Source: Paenibacillus dakarensis
GTDB taxonomy: Bacteria > Bacillota > Bacilli > Paenibacillales > Paenibacillaceae
Length of the DNA stretch: 64,000 nucleotides
Assembly: GCF_001373415.1 (NCBI RefSeq)
Contig: NZ_CDSE01000022.1
Span: forward strand, 32,852 to 96,851
Direction of reading: 5' to 3'
In this document: positions 24,454 to 32,564 of the stretch, in pieces
Layout of the letters: each line of letters begins with the position of its first letter
How positions within the stretch are numbered: position 1 is the first letter of the stretch
Position numbers and translations under genes: made by a program
Notes under the pieces: generated by a model
What the model was told of the DNA's origin: nothing
Database searches by the model: none
Seen by the model: the letters and a program-made list of their open reading frames with translations, nothing else

Positions 24454-26004
24454 ATGAGTTTATTGACTGTAGAGAATGTTTCCCATAATTTTGGAGATCG
24501 TACGTTATTTAAAGATGTTACTTTCAGACTCCTAGCCGGTGAGCATGTTGGTCTTGTGGGCGCAAATGGAGTTGGCAAGTCAACCTTGATGAATATCTTA
24601 ACCGGCAAGCTGCTAAAAGACGGCGGCAAGGTGGAATGGACACCTAAAGTCCGTTATGGTTATTTAGATCAGCATACCAAGCTGACTGCCGGCAAGACGG
24701 TGCGTGATGTGTTGAAGGATGCCTTTCTGCCTCTGTTAGAGTTGGAGCAAGAGATGATGTCAATTACGGAAAAGATGGCTGATGCTTCACCTGAAGAACT
24801 TGAATTGCTCCTTGAACAGATGGGTGATATTCAGGAACAGCTTGAAATCGGTGATTTTTATCTGATCGATGTGAAAGTGGAAGAGATGGCTAATGGTTTA
24901 GGATTGTCAGCGATCGGCTTAGACAGGGATGTATCAACCTTAAGCGGCGGTCAGCGTACGAAGGTTCTGCTTGCGAAGCTGCTGCTTGAGAAACCGACTG
25001 TATTACTACTTGATGAGCCGACCAACTATTTGGATGTTGAACATATCGATTGGCTTACGCAGTACCTGAAGCAGTATCCATATGCGTTTATGCTCATTTC
25101 TCACGATACGGAGTTTATGAATCAGGTGGTTAATGTCATTTATCATCTGGAGTTCGCCAAGCTAACACGCTACACAGCGAATTATGAAAAGTTTCTTGAA
25201 ATGGCGGATATGAATAAAACGCAGCATATTGAGGCATATGAGAAACAGCAAGAGTATATTAAGAAACAGGAAGATTTCATTCAGCGGAATAAAGCGCGTT
25301 ATTCTACTTCCAGCCGGGCGAAGAGCCGTGAGAAGCAGATGGATCGATTGGAACGTATTGATCGTCCTGAAGAAGCGGCCAAGCCCGTCTTTCGTTTTAT
25401 AGACGCTCGTGCAAGCGGGAAAACGGTATTTGAAGGTATCGATTTTGAAATTGGGTATGATTATCCGCTTCTTCCCAAGATGTCCATAACGATTGAGCGC
25501 GGTGAGAAAATTGCGATCGTAGGCTGCAATGGGGTGGGTAAATCTACACTGCTTAAGACCATTCTTGGCAAGCTTGATCCATACAGCGGTAAGACCTATC
25601 AAGGAGATTTTTTGTTCCCGGCTTACTTTGAACAGGAAGTACGAGCAGGCAATCATACTCCGATTGATGATGTGTGGAATGAATACCCGCATTTGAATCA
25701 ACATGAGGTACGTGCTCATCTGGCGCGTTGTGGTCTAAAGAATGAACACATTACAAGGCCTATGAAGGCGTTAAGTGGCGGTGAACAGGCGAAGGTGCGT
25801 CTGTGCAAGCTGCTTATGCGTGAGAGTAACTGGATTCTGTTCGATGAGCCGACCAATCACCTGGACGTTATTGCCAAGGAAGAATTAAAGAGAGCACTTC
25901 AAGAATATAAAGGTACTGTTCTGCTGGTATCACACGAACCGGAATTTTATGAAGACTGGGTAACGAAAATCTGGAACGTGGAAGATTGGTCGCACCAGTC
26001 TTAA
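24454..26004 (+). CDS. ykpA: ABC-F family ATPase, YkpA-like
   Basis: 516-residue soluble protein with two ABC cassettes and no membrane helices, the mark of ABC-F translation factors that act at the ribosomal E site. First cassette: GANGVGKSTLMNIL (~37-49), LSGGQRTKVLLAK, LLLDEPTNYLDVEH. Linker (~245-305) is rich in Lys, Glu and Gln (EAYEKQQEYIKKQEDFIQ). Second cassette: GCNGVGKSTLLKTI, LSGGEQAKVRLCK, LFDEPTNHLDV. The ISHDTEF and LVSHEPEF switches fit the YkpA/YbiT subgroup. Whether it gives antibiotic protection cannot be judged. ATG with ACAGGGG about 11 nt upstream. Confidence 0.9.
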   Translation: MSLLTVENVSHNFGDRTLFKDVTFRLLAGEHVGLVGANGVGKSTLMNILTGKLLKDGGKVEWTPKVRYGYLDQHTKLTAGKTVRDVLKDAFLPLLELEQEMMSITEKMADASPEELELLLEQMGDIQEQLEIGDFYLIDVKVEEMANGLGLSAIGLDRDVSTLSGGQRTKVLLAKLLLEKPTVLLLDEPTNYLDVEHIDWLTQYLKQYPYAFMLISHDTEFMNQVVNVIYHLEFAKLTRYTANYEKFLEMADMNKTQHIEAYEKQQEYIKKQEDFIQRNKARYSTSSRAKSREKQMDRLERIDRPEEAAKPVFRFIDARASGKTVFEGIDFEIGYDYPLLPKMSITIERGEKIAIVGCNGVGKSTLLKTILGKLDPYSGKTYQGDFLFPAYFEQEVRAGNHTPIDDVWNEYPHLNQHEVRAHLARCGLKNEHITRPMKALSGGEQAKVRLCKLLMRESNWILFDEPTNHLDVIAKEELKRALQEYKGTVLLVSHEPEFYEDWVTKIWNVEDWSHQS

Positions 26005-26049
26005 TTATCCCTGAAAAGCCTGTTTAGAATATGTTAGCCTTCAGTATTT

Positions 26050-26086
26050 AAAACATCCATTCCTGCATTCAGGAATGGATGTTTTC
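26050..26086 (+). terminator. Intrinsic terminator after ykpA
   Basis: Perfect 16-bp inverted repeat AAAACATCCATTCCTG (26050-26065) with its complement at 26070-26085, four-base loop, ending in TTTT. Confidence 0.85.
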
Positions 26087-26167
26087 TGTTTGTGGCAGTC
26101 TAAGGGTTGGATATTCAGGCGATAAGCACATCGCGAAAACTTTAGAAGTGAGACAGGGGGTGCCACT

Positions 26168-26860
26168 TTGAATAAGTCGATTCTTTTAGCCATTTCTGAA
26201 AAGGGTTTGGCAGATCGGATACGGAATATTATAGAGTCGTCGGGGTATTTGGTTCATTTAGTGGAACACGTCTCCTCGGCGCTGACACTTATACAGCAGG
26301 TGACTTTTGTGATGCTGATTGTGGATAGTCATTTATCCGGAATGCAGGATTTTGATTTTGTACGTAGAATCCAAAAAGGTGAGCAGAGGATCCCGATTAT
26401 GGTCCTTGGATATGACGGATCGGAGGAAGCCGCAGCAGCGCTCGAAGCAGGGGCTAATGATTATATTTCGGGTCAAACGGATGAACGGGAACTGCTGGCA
26501 AGGGTGAATAATCTATTATTGCTGTTCAGCTATGGGACGAGCCAACGCAATCAAGTCATTGAACTGGGTGATCTGGTGATTGATCCGCTTAGCAGGCAAG
26601 TGACACGGGAAGATATTCCGATTGATTTAACCCAGCGGGAATATGATCTGTTGTTGTATCTTTCTAAAAAAGTGAATCAAGTATGTTCCCGGGAAGATAT
26701 ACTGAATCAAGTGTGGGATTATGATTTTCACACAGGCACCAATGTGGTGGATGTGTACATTCTTCATCTGCGAGAAAAGCTGGATAAAGGACGGAAAACG
26801 AAACTGATCCGAACGATTCGCGGTGCAGGATATATGCTGAGGACGCAAGAAGTCACATAA
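26168..26860 (+). CDS. OmpR-type response regulator with degenerate receiver domain
   Basis: 230 residues. The C-terminal half is a normal OmpR winged helix (IDLTQREYDLLLYL, FHTGTNVVDVYILHLREKL, IRTIRGAGYML). The N-terminal receiver lacks key parts: the acidic pair after the first strand is replaced (ILLAISEKG), the switch Thr is Gly (IMVLGYDG) and the conserved Lys is missing (NDYISGQTDE); an Asp remains in IVDSHLSGM. So it may work without phosphorylation, by ligand or protein binding. No histidine kinase is adjacent. TTG start with ACAGGGGG upstream; methyltransferase follows 26 nt later. Confidence 0.85.
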   Translation: MNKSILLAISEKGLADRIRNIIESSGYLVHLVEHVSSALTLIQQVTFVMLIVDSHLSGMQDFDFVRRIQKGEQRIPIMVLGYDGSEEAAAALEAGANDYISGQTDERELLARVNNLLLLFSYGTSQRNQVIELGDLVIDPLSRQVTREDIPIDLTQREYDLLLYLSKKVNQVCSREDILNQVWDYDFHTGTNVVDVYILHLREKLDKGRKTKLIRTIRGAGYMLRTQEVT

Positions 26861-26886
26861 GGCCGTTTGTTGAAAGGAGGTCAATA

Positions 26887-27540
26887 TTGAATAATTTATG
26901 GAATAAAATCATTTATAAAATAGGCTCTCCCGTATATGACCGTTTCTTTAATTCCGGCAGCTTTTTAAAAGCTCGAAAGCAGGTTTTTCAGAACATATCA
27001 CTTGGTCCCGATCAGAAGATATTATTCGTGGGAGTTGGCACAGGAGCAGATTTGGAAGTGATTGATCACACGAGACTTGATGTGACTGCTATCGATTACT
27101 CTCCTGATATGCTGGCTAAGGCTAGAAAAAAGTTTAAAAATTCAACCATTTCTTTTATCGAAATGGATGCACAGCAGCTTAGCTTTCAGAAAGAATCCTT
27201 TGATTTGGTCATTGCCAGCCTAATTCTTTCTGTTGTGCCTGATGCGGATCAATGTCTTTCTGAAATGAAGAGGGTATTGAAGCAGGAAGGTAAAATCATT
27301 ATTTTTGATAAATTCGCACCGGTGAATAAACAGCTGTCACTGCTGAAGAAACTCCTAAGGCCGCTTATAAGTGTATTAGGAACAGATATAGGACGGAATT
27401 TTGAAGAACTATATTCCAGTCACAAGGAAGGACTCTACATAGAAGAAGATTCGCCCGTGATGTGGAACGGCATGTACAGAAAAATAATTATCAGAAGCAT
27501 ACCGCAAACACAATATGAAGAAAAAGCTGACTCCTTTTAG
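26887..27540 (+). CDS. SAM-dependent methyltransferase (class I)
   Basis: 217-residue class I methyltransferase: AdoMet motif ILFVGVGTGADLEVI (~46-60), VTAIDYSPDMLAKARKK (acidic residue for ribose), FIEMDAQQL, and LVIASLILSVVPDADQC. Similar to UbiE/PMT-type enzymes; the substrate, small molecule or lipid, cannot be told. TTG start with AAAGGAGGTC at about 5 nt, a near-perfect ribosome site. Cotranscribed with the pseudo-receiver regulator; its end forms part of a terminator stem. Confidence 0.82.
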   Translation: MNNLWNKIIYKIGSPVYDRFFNSGSFLKARKQVFQNISLGPDQKILFVGVGTGADLEVIDHTRLDVTAIDYSPDMLAKARKKFKNSTISFIEMDAQQLSFQKESFDLVIASLILSVVPDADQCLSEMKRVLKQEGKIIIFDKFAPVNKQLSLLKKLLRPLISVLGTDIGRNFEELYSSHKEGLYIEEDSPVMWNGMYRKIIIRSIPQTQYEEKADSF

Positions 27541-27556
27541 AAAAGGAATCAGCTTA
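27524..27556. terminator. Bidirectional terminator between methyltransferase and NlpC/P60 gene
   Basis: AAGCTGACTCCTTTT (27524-27538) against AAAAGGAATCAGCTT (27541-27555), one mismatch. It contains the methyltransferase stop codon and serves convergent genes. Confidence 0.7.
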
Positions 27557-27573
27557 TTATTTAAGTGGAATAA

Positions 27574-28086
27574 TTACAGTACACGACGAGCTTTCAGGTA
27601 AGTTTTTTTCCAAGTGCCAGAATTCAGGTTAGAGAAGGTTACTCCAGGTTTACCATAGGTATGAAGAATCTTGCCGTTTCCTGCATACACTGCAACGTGG
27701 GTAACGTTCTTACCGTTAGCACGGCTTCCGCTGGAGAAGAACACAAGATCGCCTGGTTTCAGGTTTGCTTTGGATACTGCTACACCCTTTTTAGATTGTT
27801 CAGCAGCTGTACGCGGCAGTGTCACTCCGTATTTTTTAAAGATATGCTTCATGAAAGAAGAGCAGTCAAATACTTTGGTAGTGCTTGTAGAAGCTCCGAA
27901 TTTATATGGTGTTCCTAGAAATTGTTTACCGTAGTTAACGACTTGTTGACCTTTCGTTGTTGCGTAAGTGCTGGCTTCAGCAGCTTCTGCTTGCGGAGCA
28001 GGGGATACGGCCAAAATGGTTCCCAGTCCCATTGCTGCACTGATGCTGATAATTACTGCTTTCTTAAGAATTGTATGTTTAATCAT
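27574..28086 (-). CDS. Secreted NlpC/P60 peptidoglycan hydrolase
   Basis: 170-residue secreted cysteine peptidase that cuts peptide stems of peptidoglycan. Signal peptide 1-35 (KKAVIISISAAMGLGTILAV, cut near AEAAEA). NlpC/P60 domain: GKQFLGTPYKFGA, catalytic Cys in VFDCSSFMKHIF, RTAAEQSKKG, PGDLVFF, His in VTHVAVYAGNGK and third polar residue in ILHTYG. No wall-binding repeats, so a minimal enzyme. AGGAGG-like site (TTGGAGGTC) precedes the ATG. No ydaO-type riboswitch was found upstream. Confidence 0.92.
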   Translation of the reverse strand: MIKHTILKKAVIISISAAMGLGTILAVSPAPQAEAAEASTYATTKGQQVVNYGKQFLGTPYKFGASTSTTKVFDCSSFMKHIFKKYGVTLPRTAAEQSKKGVAVSKANLKPGDLVFFSSGSRANGKNVTHVAVYAGNGKILHTYGKPGVTFSNLNSGTWKKTYLKARRVL

Positions 28087-28132
28087 GCTGTATGACCTCC
28101 AAGTAATTTGTTGTTTGTCTTTCGATGAATCG

Positions 28133-28141
28133 AGTATAACA
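28133..28141 (-). promoter_or_regulatory. Probable extended -10 of the NlpC/P60 gene promoter
   Basis: On the minus strand TGTTATACT is an extended -10 element about 50 nt upstream of the start codon. No good -35 is seen at 17 bp. Confidence 0.4.
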
Positions 28142-28260
28142 GAATTTAAACCCTCCTAATTGCTGGCAATGGCGCTGAAAGTCAAGGCGTACAAGGATGG
28201 ACGGCGTATTATTAAAAAAACATTAAAAGTTACAAAAGAGTAACAATTGAGTTGTGGTAA

Positions 28261-28304
28261 ATAAATAAAAAACGCCAAAACCATTGATGCACATAGGTTT
28301 TGGC
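28261..28304 (-). terminator. Terminator of the thiN transcript
   Basis: Perfect 11-bp stem ACGCCAAAACC (28270-28280) / GGTTTTGGCGT (28294-28304); on the minus strand it is followed by a T-rich run (28261-28270). Confidence 0.85.
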
Positions 28305-28345
28305 GTGTTTATTGAGATGTGACGAAAATAACAAAAACGTTACAA

Positions 28346-28990
28346 TCACTTATCTTTGCTCTGAATGATAAGCAGCAATCCACCTTCGACTTTTACGGTA
28401 CCGCGTTTCGCAGATAGCCGGTTGCTAATACCAAGGGATTGTCCAAGTTTAAGTGTGGCATTATGAAGAGGGTACTGAAAGCCTTCCAGGTCAATGCCGG
28501 TAACCTCTGGCGTAAGAGGCAAAAGAGAAACGTATGTGAACCCGAGATCTTCAACTACACAAGTAGAACCGGTTAAAGTGATGAAATTATGCTCGTCCAG
28601 AATCGAACAGCGAACATGATGCTGAACTCCCCGAAGCAGCATATGTATGTTAGCAAGTGTATGATCGATACGTGTCCCGGTTCCACCTAATAATATGATT
28701 TCTGATGGATTGAGCTCAAGCGCAGTATCGAACGCAAGTTCAGTATCTGTCAGATCTTTATTGACGGGATCACATTTAACCATTTTACGGCTGTTTAAGG
28801 TGACTTGTTCAAGCTGTTCCGGCGTAACAGAGTCGAAATCACCAACAGATATATGGGGAATAATACCGTTGTCAATTAGAAACAGAGCACCTCGGTCAGC
28901 TCCAATAATATAATCATTATCTTGGATTACTTCCAATAACTGTAGTGATAAATTTCCACCTGTAAAAATGAGAATCCGCTTATCTCCCAT
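28346..28990 (-). CDS. thiN: Thiamine pyrophosphokinase
   Basis: Makes thiamine diphosphate from thiamine and ATP in the cytosol. 214 residues with family motifs: RILIFTGGNLS, the conserved IIGADRGALFLIDNG, VGDFDSVTPEQ, DKNKD-type stretch DPVNKDLTDTELA, and LLGGTGTRIDHTLANIHML. The C-terminal beta-sandwich ends LSAKRGTVKVEGGLLLIIQS. Minus-strand AAAGGAGGAATC lies just upstream of the ATG. In Bacillus it follows rpe in a larger run; here it stands alone. Confidence 0.93.
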   Translation of the reverse strand: MGDKRILIFTGGNLSLQLLEVIQDNDYIIGADRGALFLIDNGIIPHISVGDFDSVTPEQLEQVTLNSRKMVKCDPVNKDLTDTELAFDTALELNPSEIILLGGTGTRIDHTLANIHMLLRGVQHHVRCSILDEHNFITLTGSTCVVEDLGFTYVSLLPLTPEVTGIDLEGFQYPLHNATLKLGQSLGISNRLSAKRGTVKVEGGLLLIIQSKDK

Positions 28991-29019
28991 ATCGATTCCT
29001 CCTTTTTGTTGAAGATGTC

Positions 29020-29056
29020 ATTTTATACATTATAGTGTAGTTTTTGTGCTTGCACA
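29020..29056 (-). promoter_or_regulatory. thiN promoter
   Basis: On the minus strand TTGTGC, a 17-bp spacer and TATAAT, about 40 nt upstream of the start codon. Coordinates are approximate. Confidence 0.55.
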
Positions 29057-29079
29057 ATTTCACCAGTGACGGATAAAAT
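29050..29079 (+). promoter_or_regulatory. Promoter of the TRIC-type channel gene
   Basis: TTGCAC (29050-29055), 18 bp, TAAAAT (29074-29079). The expected start near 29086 rules out translation from the upstream GTG at 29066. Confidence 0.5.
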
Positions 29080-29116
29080 GGGGGAAGCAAATGACTTGAA
29101 GCGGAGGAAAGACATT

Positions 29117-29764
29117 TTGGACATGCATGTGTTTGATTTATTAAGTATCATCGGAACTATAGCTTTCGCAATGTCCGGCGCTTTTGTTGCTATGGAAGAG
29201 GAGTATGACATCCTGGGAGTACTGGTGCTGGGTCTTGTTACTGCTTTTGGCGGAGGTATGATCCGAAATGTTCTTATTGGGGTACCCGTTACGACAATTT
29301 GGGAACAAGGAGATTTGATTCTACTCGCAATCGTATCCGTATTTGTCGCATTTGTCCTGCCGATGCCATGGATAAAGCACTGGAAGAGAACGGAAGCGTT
29401 TTTTGATGCCATCGGTTTATCCGCATTTGCTGTACAGGGAGGAATATATGCTGCCCAGATGAATCATCCATTAATCGCAGTAATCGTTGCAGCAGCGTTA
29501 ACAGGAATTGGGGGAGGGGTTATCCGGGATCTGCTTGCAGGACGTAAACCGCTCGTGCTTCGTGATGAAATTTATGCTGTGTGGGCGATGGCGGCGGGAG
29601 CTGCAGTCGGATTGGGGATAGCCGCAACAACTTGGCAGCTGCTGGCTTTATTCGTGACCGTAGTGCTGTTCAGAATGCTCTCGGTTCATTACAAGTGGCG
29701 TTTACCAAGGCGCTCACTTGGAGACTCATCTTCCATCAACCCGGAAAATAAAATATCATTATGA
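29117..29764 (+). CDS. TRIC-type (UPF0126) membrane protein, seven helices
   Basis: About 215 residues, UPF0126/TRIC cation channel family (trimeric potassium-permeable channels in known structures). Two internal repeats each carry a glycine-rich kinked motif: VTAFGGGMIRNVLIGVPV (~45-62) and LTGIGGGVIRDLLAGRKP (~130-147), with three helices per repeat. GGAGG at 29103-29107 sits 9 nt before TTG 29117; ATG 29123 is the alternative and gives MHVFDLLSIIGTIAF. An in-frame GTG at 29066 is unlikely since it precedes the predicted transcription start. Ion specificity is not inferable. Confidence 0.85.
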   Translation: MDMHVFDLLSIIGTIAFAMSGAFVAMEEEYDILGVLVLGLVTAFGGGMIRNVLIGVPVTTIWEQGDLILLAIVSVFVAFVLPMPWIKHWKRTEAFFDAIGLSAFAVQGGIYAAQMNHPLIAVIVAAALTGIGGGVIRDLLAGRKPLVLRDEIYAVWAMAAGAAVGLGIAATTWQLLALFVTVVLFRMLSVHYKWRLPRRSLGDSSSINPENKISL

Positions 29765-29814
29765 GTTTTAATTTCGTGGAGACGTTTATTTAACTTAGGA
29801 AAGGATGATAGCAG

Positions 29815-30279
29815 ATGATCTCCGTTCTGTTTGTATGTCTAGGCAACATATGCCGATCTCCAATGGCTGAAGCTGTATTAAGAACAAAAATTGCAAAAAA
29901 GGGCCTGTCTGAAAAGATAAGGGTAGATTCAGCAGGAACAGGGGATTGGCATATTGGAAAAGCTCCGCATGAAGGTACACGTAAACTGCTTGACAGCTGG
30001 CAAATCAGCTATGAAGGGATGAAGGCCAGACAAGTGGAAAGCCGTGATTTCAACGATTTTGACTACATTATAGCTATGGATGACTCTAATGTTCTCAATC
30101 TGCGAAATCTTCCTGGCGGCGAACAAGCAAAGATCATCAAGTTTATGGATCTTCTTCCAGAAGAACAGCACCGTGAAGTGCCGGACCCGTACTTTACTGG
30201 AAATTTTGAGGAAGTATATCGCTTAATTGATTCGGGCAGTGATGTACTGCTGGACAGGATCATAAAAGAAAAGATATAA
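29815..30279 (+). CDS. Low-molecular-weight protein tyrosine phosphatase
   Basis: 154-residue cytosolic phosphatase. The P-loop C-x5-R is at the N-terminus, FVCLGNICRSPMAEAV (nucleophile Cys8, Arg14), and the general acid Asp is in VPDPYFTG (~121). Overall similar to Bacillus YfkJ. Such enzymes reverse protein tyrosine or arginine phosphorylation; the partner is unknown and no BY-kinase is nearby. GGAAAGGATG is upstream of the ATG. Confidence 0.93.
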   Translation: MISVLFVCLGNICRSPMAEAVLRTKIAKKGLSEKIRVDSAGTGDWHIGKAPHEGTRKLLDSWQISYEGMKARQVESRDFNDFDYIIAMDDSNVLNLRNLPGGEQAKIIKFMDLLPEEQHREVPDPYFTGNFEEVYRLIDSGSDVLLDRIIKEKI

Positions 30280-30360
30280 TCATCACTGAATAGCGGATAA
30301 CCTAAGCCGCTTTTCCTTTTGAGCCAAATTGTAAGCGCACGCAGTGATTAGTTTAGTAAT

Positions 30361-30417
30361 AAAAAAAGATGAACAGAGCACATTCCATAAAAAATGCGCG
30401 ATTGTTCATCTTTTTTT
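30361..30417. terminator. Bidirectional terminator
   Basis: AAAAAAAGATGAACA (30361-30375) and its exact complement (30403-30417) flank a partly paired loop; serves the phosphatase gene and the convergent esterase gene. Confidence 0.85.
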
Positions 30418-30431
30418 GCAGATGGCATGAG

Positions 30432-31163
30432 TTAAGGACGGAAGAAATAGAGCAGGGCTGCCGGAAGTTCTTTCTGCCAGAATCCCCACTGATGGCGACC
30501 GTCTTTTTCTTCATAATGTACTTTGGCTCCGCGTTCTTCAAAGAGTTTTTTGGCTGAACGGTTTAATTCAACGAAGTTATAAACGCCCGTATCGGTCGTG
30601 AAGCTGTCCTCCTGCAATCCTACAATCATAAAAATATTCATCCAGGACAAGTCTGTTTCAAGCGCTATGATATGTCTGGATTGATCGTAGAACGCACCGG
30701 ACATGCAGATAATTCGAGTGAATAGTTCAGGGTAGCGGAGGGCCAGGTGCACAGAAACACTGCCGCCAAGAGAATCGCCTGCAAGAATACGTTCGGACGG
30801 GTCTCTTCGGACGGGATATTTCCCTTCAATAAAAGGAACGATTTCTTCGGCGAAGCATGCCAAATAAGAATCAAATCGTTTGCCAAACGGTGCATACTCT
30901 TCTGTACGGACTTTCGTATCCACTTCAACGCCAACGATGATAAATGGTTCAACATCTTCTTCTAAGATAAGCTGGTTGGCCCATGTCGCAATTCTACCAA
31001 AATTAAAAAATTCTTCTCCGTCCTGGCAGTACACAACAGGGTAGCTGAGAATTTCGTTGTATCCTGGAGGCAGGTAAATGCGCAGGGTTCGATTTTCGTT
31101 TAAGTGGCTGCTTTGTATTTCTTCTTTTACGATCGTTCTTTTTAATAATCGTGCGTCTGTCAT
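30432..31163 (-). CDS. Alpha/beta hydrolase, esterase D/enterochelin esterase-like
   Basis: 243-residue esterase of the Fes/IroE/YbbA group. The nucleophile elbow is AGDSLGGSVS, an oxyanion region lies in VVYCQDGEEFF, the catalytic His is in KDGRHQWGFWQ near the C-terminus, and an aspartate or glutamate follows the sixth strand (VGLQEDSF). N-terminal NRTLRIYLPPGYNE is typical. Chosen start is ATG 31163 (MTDAR), with AAAGGTG 7 nt upstream; a GTG one codon earlier is the alternative. No siderophore genes nearby, so substrate is open. Confidence 0.88.
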   Translation of the reverse strand: MTDARLLKRTIVKEEIQSSHLNENRTLRIYLPPGYNEILSYPVVYCQDGEEFFNFGRIATWANQLILEEDVEPFIIVGVEVDTKVRTEEYAPFGKRFDSYLACFAEEIVPFIEGKYPVRRDPSERILAGDSLGGSVSVHLALRYPELFTRIICMSGAFYDQSRHIIALETDLSWMNIFMIVGLQEDSFTTDTGVYNFVELNRSAKKLFEERGAKVHYEEKDGRHQWGFWQKELPAALLYFFRP

Positions 31164-31249
31164 CACTAGTCACCTTTCGATTAGGTAGTTTTGAAATGCT
31201 GATAACAATAAGTTAAGATGGAACTGTTGTACTTAAGATACTGCTAGTC

Positions 31250-31297
31250 TGTGAGTTTTGTCACGCTGTTATATAACTTTAGTCAACCTGTTATATA
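31250..31297. promoter_or_regulatory. Fnr/CRP-like half-perfect palindrome and two 10-bp repeats upstream of pdhA
   Basis: TGTGA-GTTTTG-TCACG (31250-31265) differs in one base from the TGTGA-N6-TCACA consensus of Fnr/CRP proteins. Downstream, CTGTTATATA occurs at 31266-31275 and 31288-31297, 22 bp (two turns) apart; each could also be an extended -10. Functional role is inference. Confidence 0.4.
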
Positions 31298-31337
31298 TAC
31301 AAAAACAAAGAAATATTAAATTTTATGAGGTATTCCT

Positions 31338-31367
31338 TTGACGAAACGAGTGCAACAGGTGTATAAT
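31338..31367 (+). promoter_or_regulatory. pdhABCD promoter
   Basis: TTGACG (31338-31343), 18 bp, TATAAT (31362-31367), near consensus as fits a strongly expressed operon. The first TTG of the longest open frame is this -35 element, so that start is excluded. Confidence 0.8.
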
Positions 31368-31418
31368 AATTCTATAACAGCGGAACTTGATATTCAAATA
31401 TTTATTGAGGTGAAGAAA

Positions 31419-32486
31419 ATGACCAAGGTTCCTTACGAAGTTTATACCGAGGAAGTAGATACACTATCTGTTCTTTCCCCGGAAGGCGAAATCATTAACA
31501 AAGATCTTATGCCAGAATTATCTGATGATCAATTAAAAGAAATCATGTATCGCATGGTATTTACACGCACTTGGGACGATCGTGCCGTTAACCTCGGCCG
31601 TCAAGGACGTCTCGGTTTTTATGCTCCAGTATCGGGTCAAGAAGCAACAATGGTTGGTAGCGAATTTGCACTTGAAAAAGGTGACTTTGTTTGCCCGGGT
31701 TACCGCGATATGCCGCAAATTGTTTGGCATGGCCTTCCGCTGTATCAAGCATTCTTGTACTCTCGTGGACATCAACACGGCGGTCAAATTCCAGACGGCG
31801 TTAATGTATTGATGCCGCAAATTATCATCGGTGCACAGATTTTGCATGCGATGGGTATTGCTATGGGCTATAAACTGAAAAAACAAAAGCAAGTTGTTAT
31901 CACTTACACTGGTGACGGCGGTTCGTCCGAAGGTGACTTCTACGAAGGCTTGAACTACGCGGGTGTTTACAAACTGCCTGTTATTTTCTTTGTTCAAAAC
32001 AACGGTTATGCCATCACAACTCCATTCGCAAAACAAACTGCTGCTCTTTCGATCGCTCACAAAGCAGTTGCAGCTGGTATCAAAGGCGTTAAGGTTGACG
32101 GTATGGATGTCTTGGCTGTTATTAAAGCAGTTCAAGATGCTGCTAAGCGCGGACGTGACGGAGAAGGCGCAACATTGATTGAAGCTGTTACTTATCGTTT
32201 CCGTCCACACTCCTTGTCGGATGATGCTACGAAGTATCGTACCAAAGAAGAAGAAGGCCAATGGAACGAGAAAGACCCGATTGCTCGTCTTGCTAAATAT
32301 CTGGAGAAAAAGGGTCTGTGGACAGATGAAGATACTGCTCGCGTGAAAGATGAAGCGAAAGCTAAAGTCAACGAGCAAATTAAGAAAGCTGAACAAACTG
32401 AAAAAATGACGGTTCCTGGTCTGATCGACAGTATGTTCGAACAAACACCTAAACATCTTGAAGAGCAAAAAGCCGATTTCCAATAA
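31419..32486 (+). CDS. pdhA: Pyruvate dehydrogenase E1 component, alpha subunit
   Basis: With PdhB forms the thiamine-diphosphate E1 that decarboxylates pyruvate and acetylates E2. 355 residues from ATG 31419 (MTKVPYEVYTEE), GAGGTG 6 nt upstream. ThDP site: YTGDGGSSEGDFYEGLNY with the closing NN of FFVQNNGYA; substrate-side VSGQEATMVGSEF and RPHSLSDD. First gene of pdhABCD. Codons are strongly biased to GTT, GCT, CGT and GAA, as in highly expressed Bacillus genes. The stop codon lies in an 8-bp hairpin (32472-32493). Confidence 0.97.
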   Translation: MTKVPYEVYTEEVDTLSVLSPEGEIINKDLMPELSDDQLKEIMYRMVFTRTWDDRAVNLGRQGRLGFYAPVSGQEATMVGSEFALEKGDFVCPGYRDMPQIVWHGLPLYQAFLYSRGHQHGGQIPDGVNVLMPQIIIGAQILHAMGIAMGYKLKKQKQVVITYTGDGGSSEGDFYEGLNYAGVYKLPVIFFVQNNGYAITTPFAKQTAALSIAHKAVAAGIKGVKVDGMDVLAVIKAVQDAAKRGRDGEGATLIEAVTYRFRPHSLSDDATKYRTKEEEGQWNEKDPIARLAKYLEKKGLWTDEDTARVKDEAKAKVNEQIKKAEQTEKMTVPGLIDSMFEQTPKHLEEQKADFQ

Positions 32487-32493
32487 AATCGGC
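32472..32493 (+). promoter_or_regulatory. Stem-loop over the pdhA stop codon
   Basis: GCCGATTT (32472-32479) / AAATCGGC (32486-32493) with a 6-nt loop and no T tract. Not a terminator; could affect mRNA processing or stability between pdhA and pdhB. Confidence 0.5.
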
Positions 32494-32564
32494 TCCTTCG
32501 ATAAATGATTCGGTTTAACAGCCAAGCATATGTGATCTGTAATGTCTAAGGAGGAAATGAAGCA

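Noticed and set aside
28087..28345. Possible ydaO (cyclic-di-AMP) riboswitch upstream of the NlpC/P60 gene
   Set aside because: Such switches often precede wall hydrolase genes, but the conserved blocks were not found on the minus strand here.
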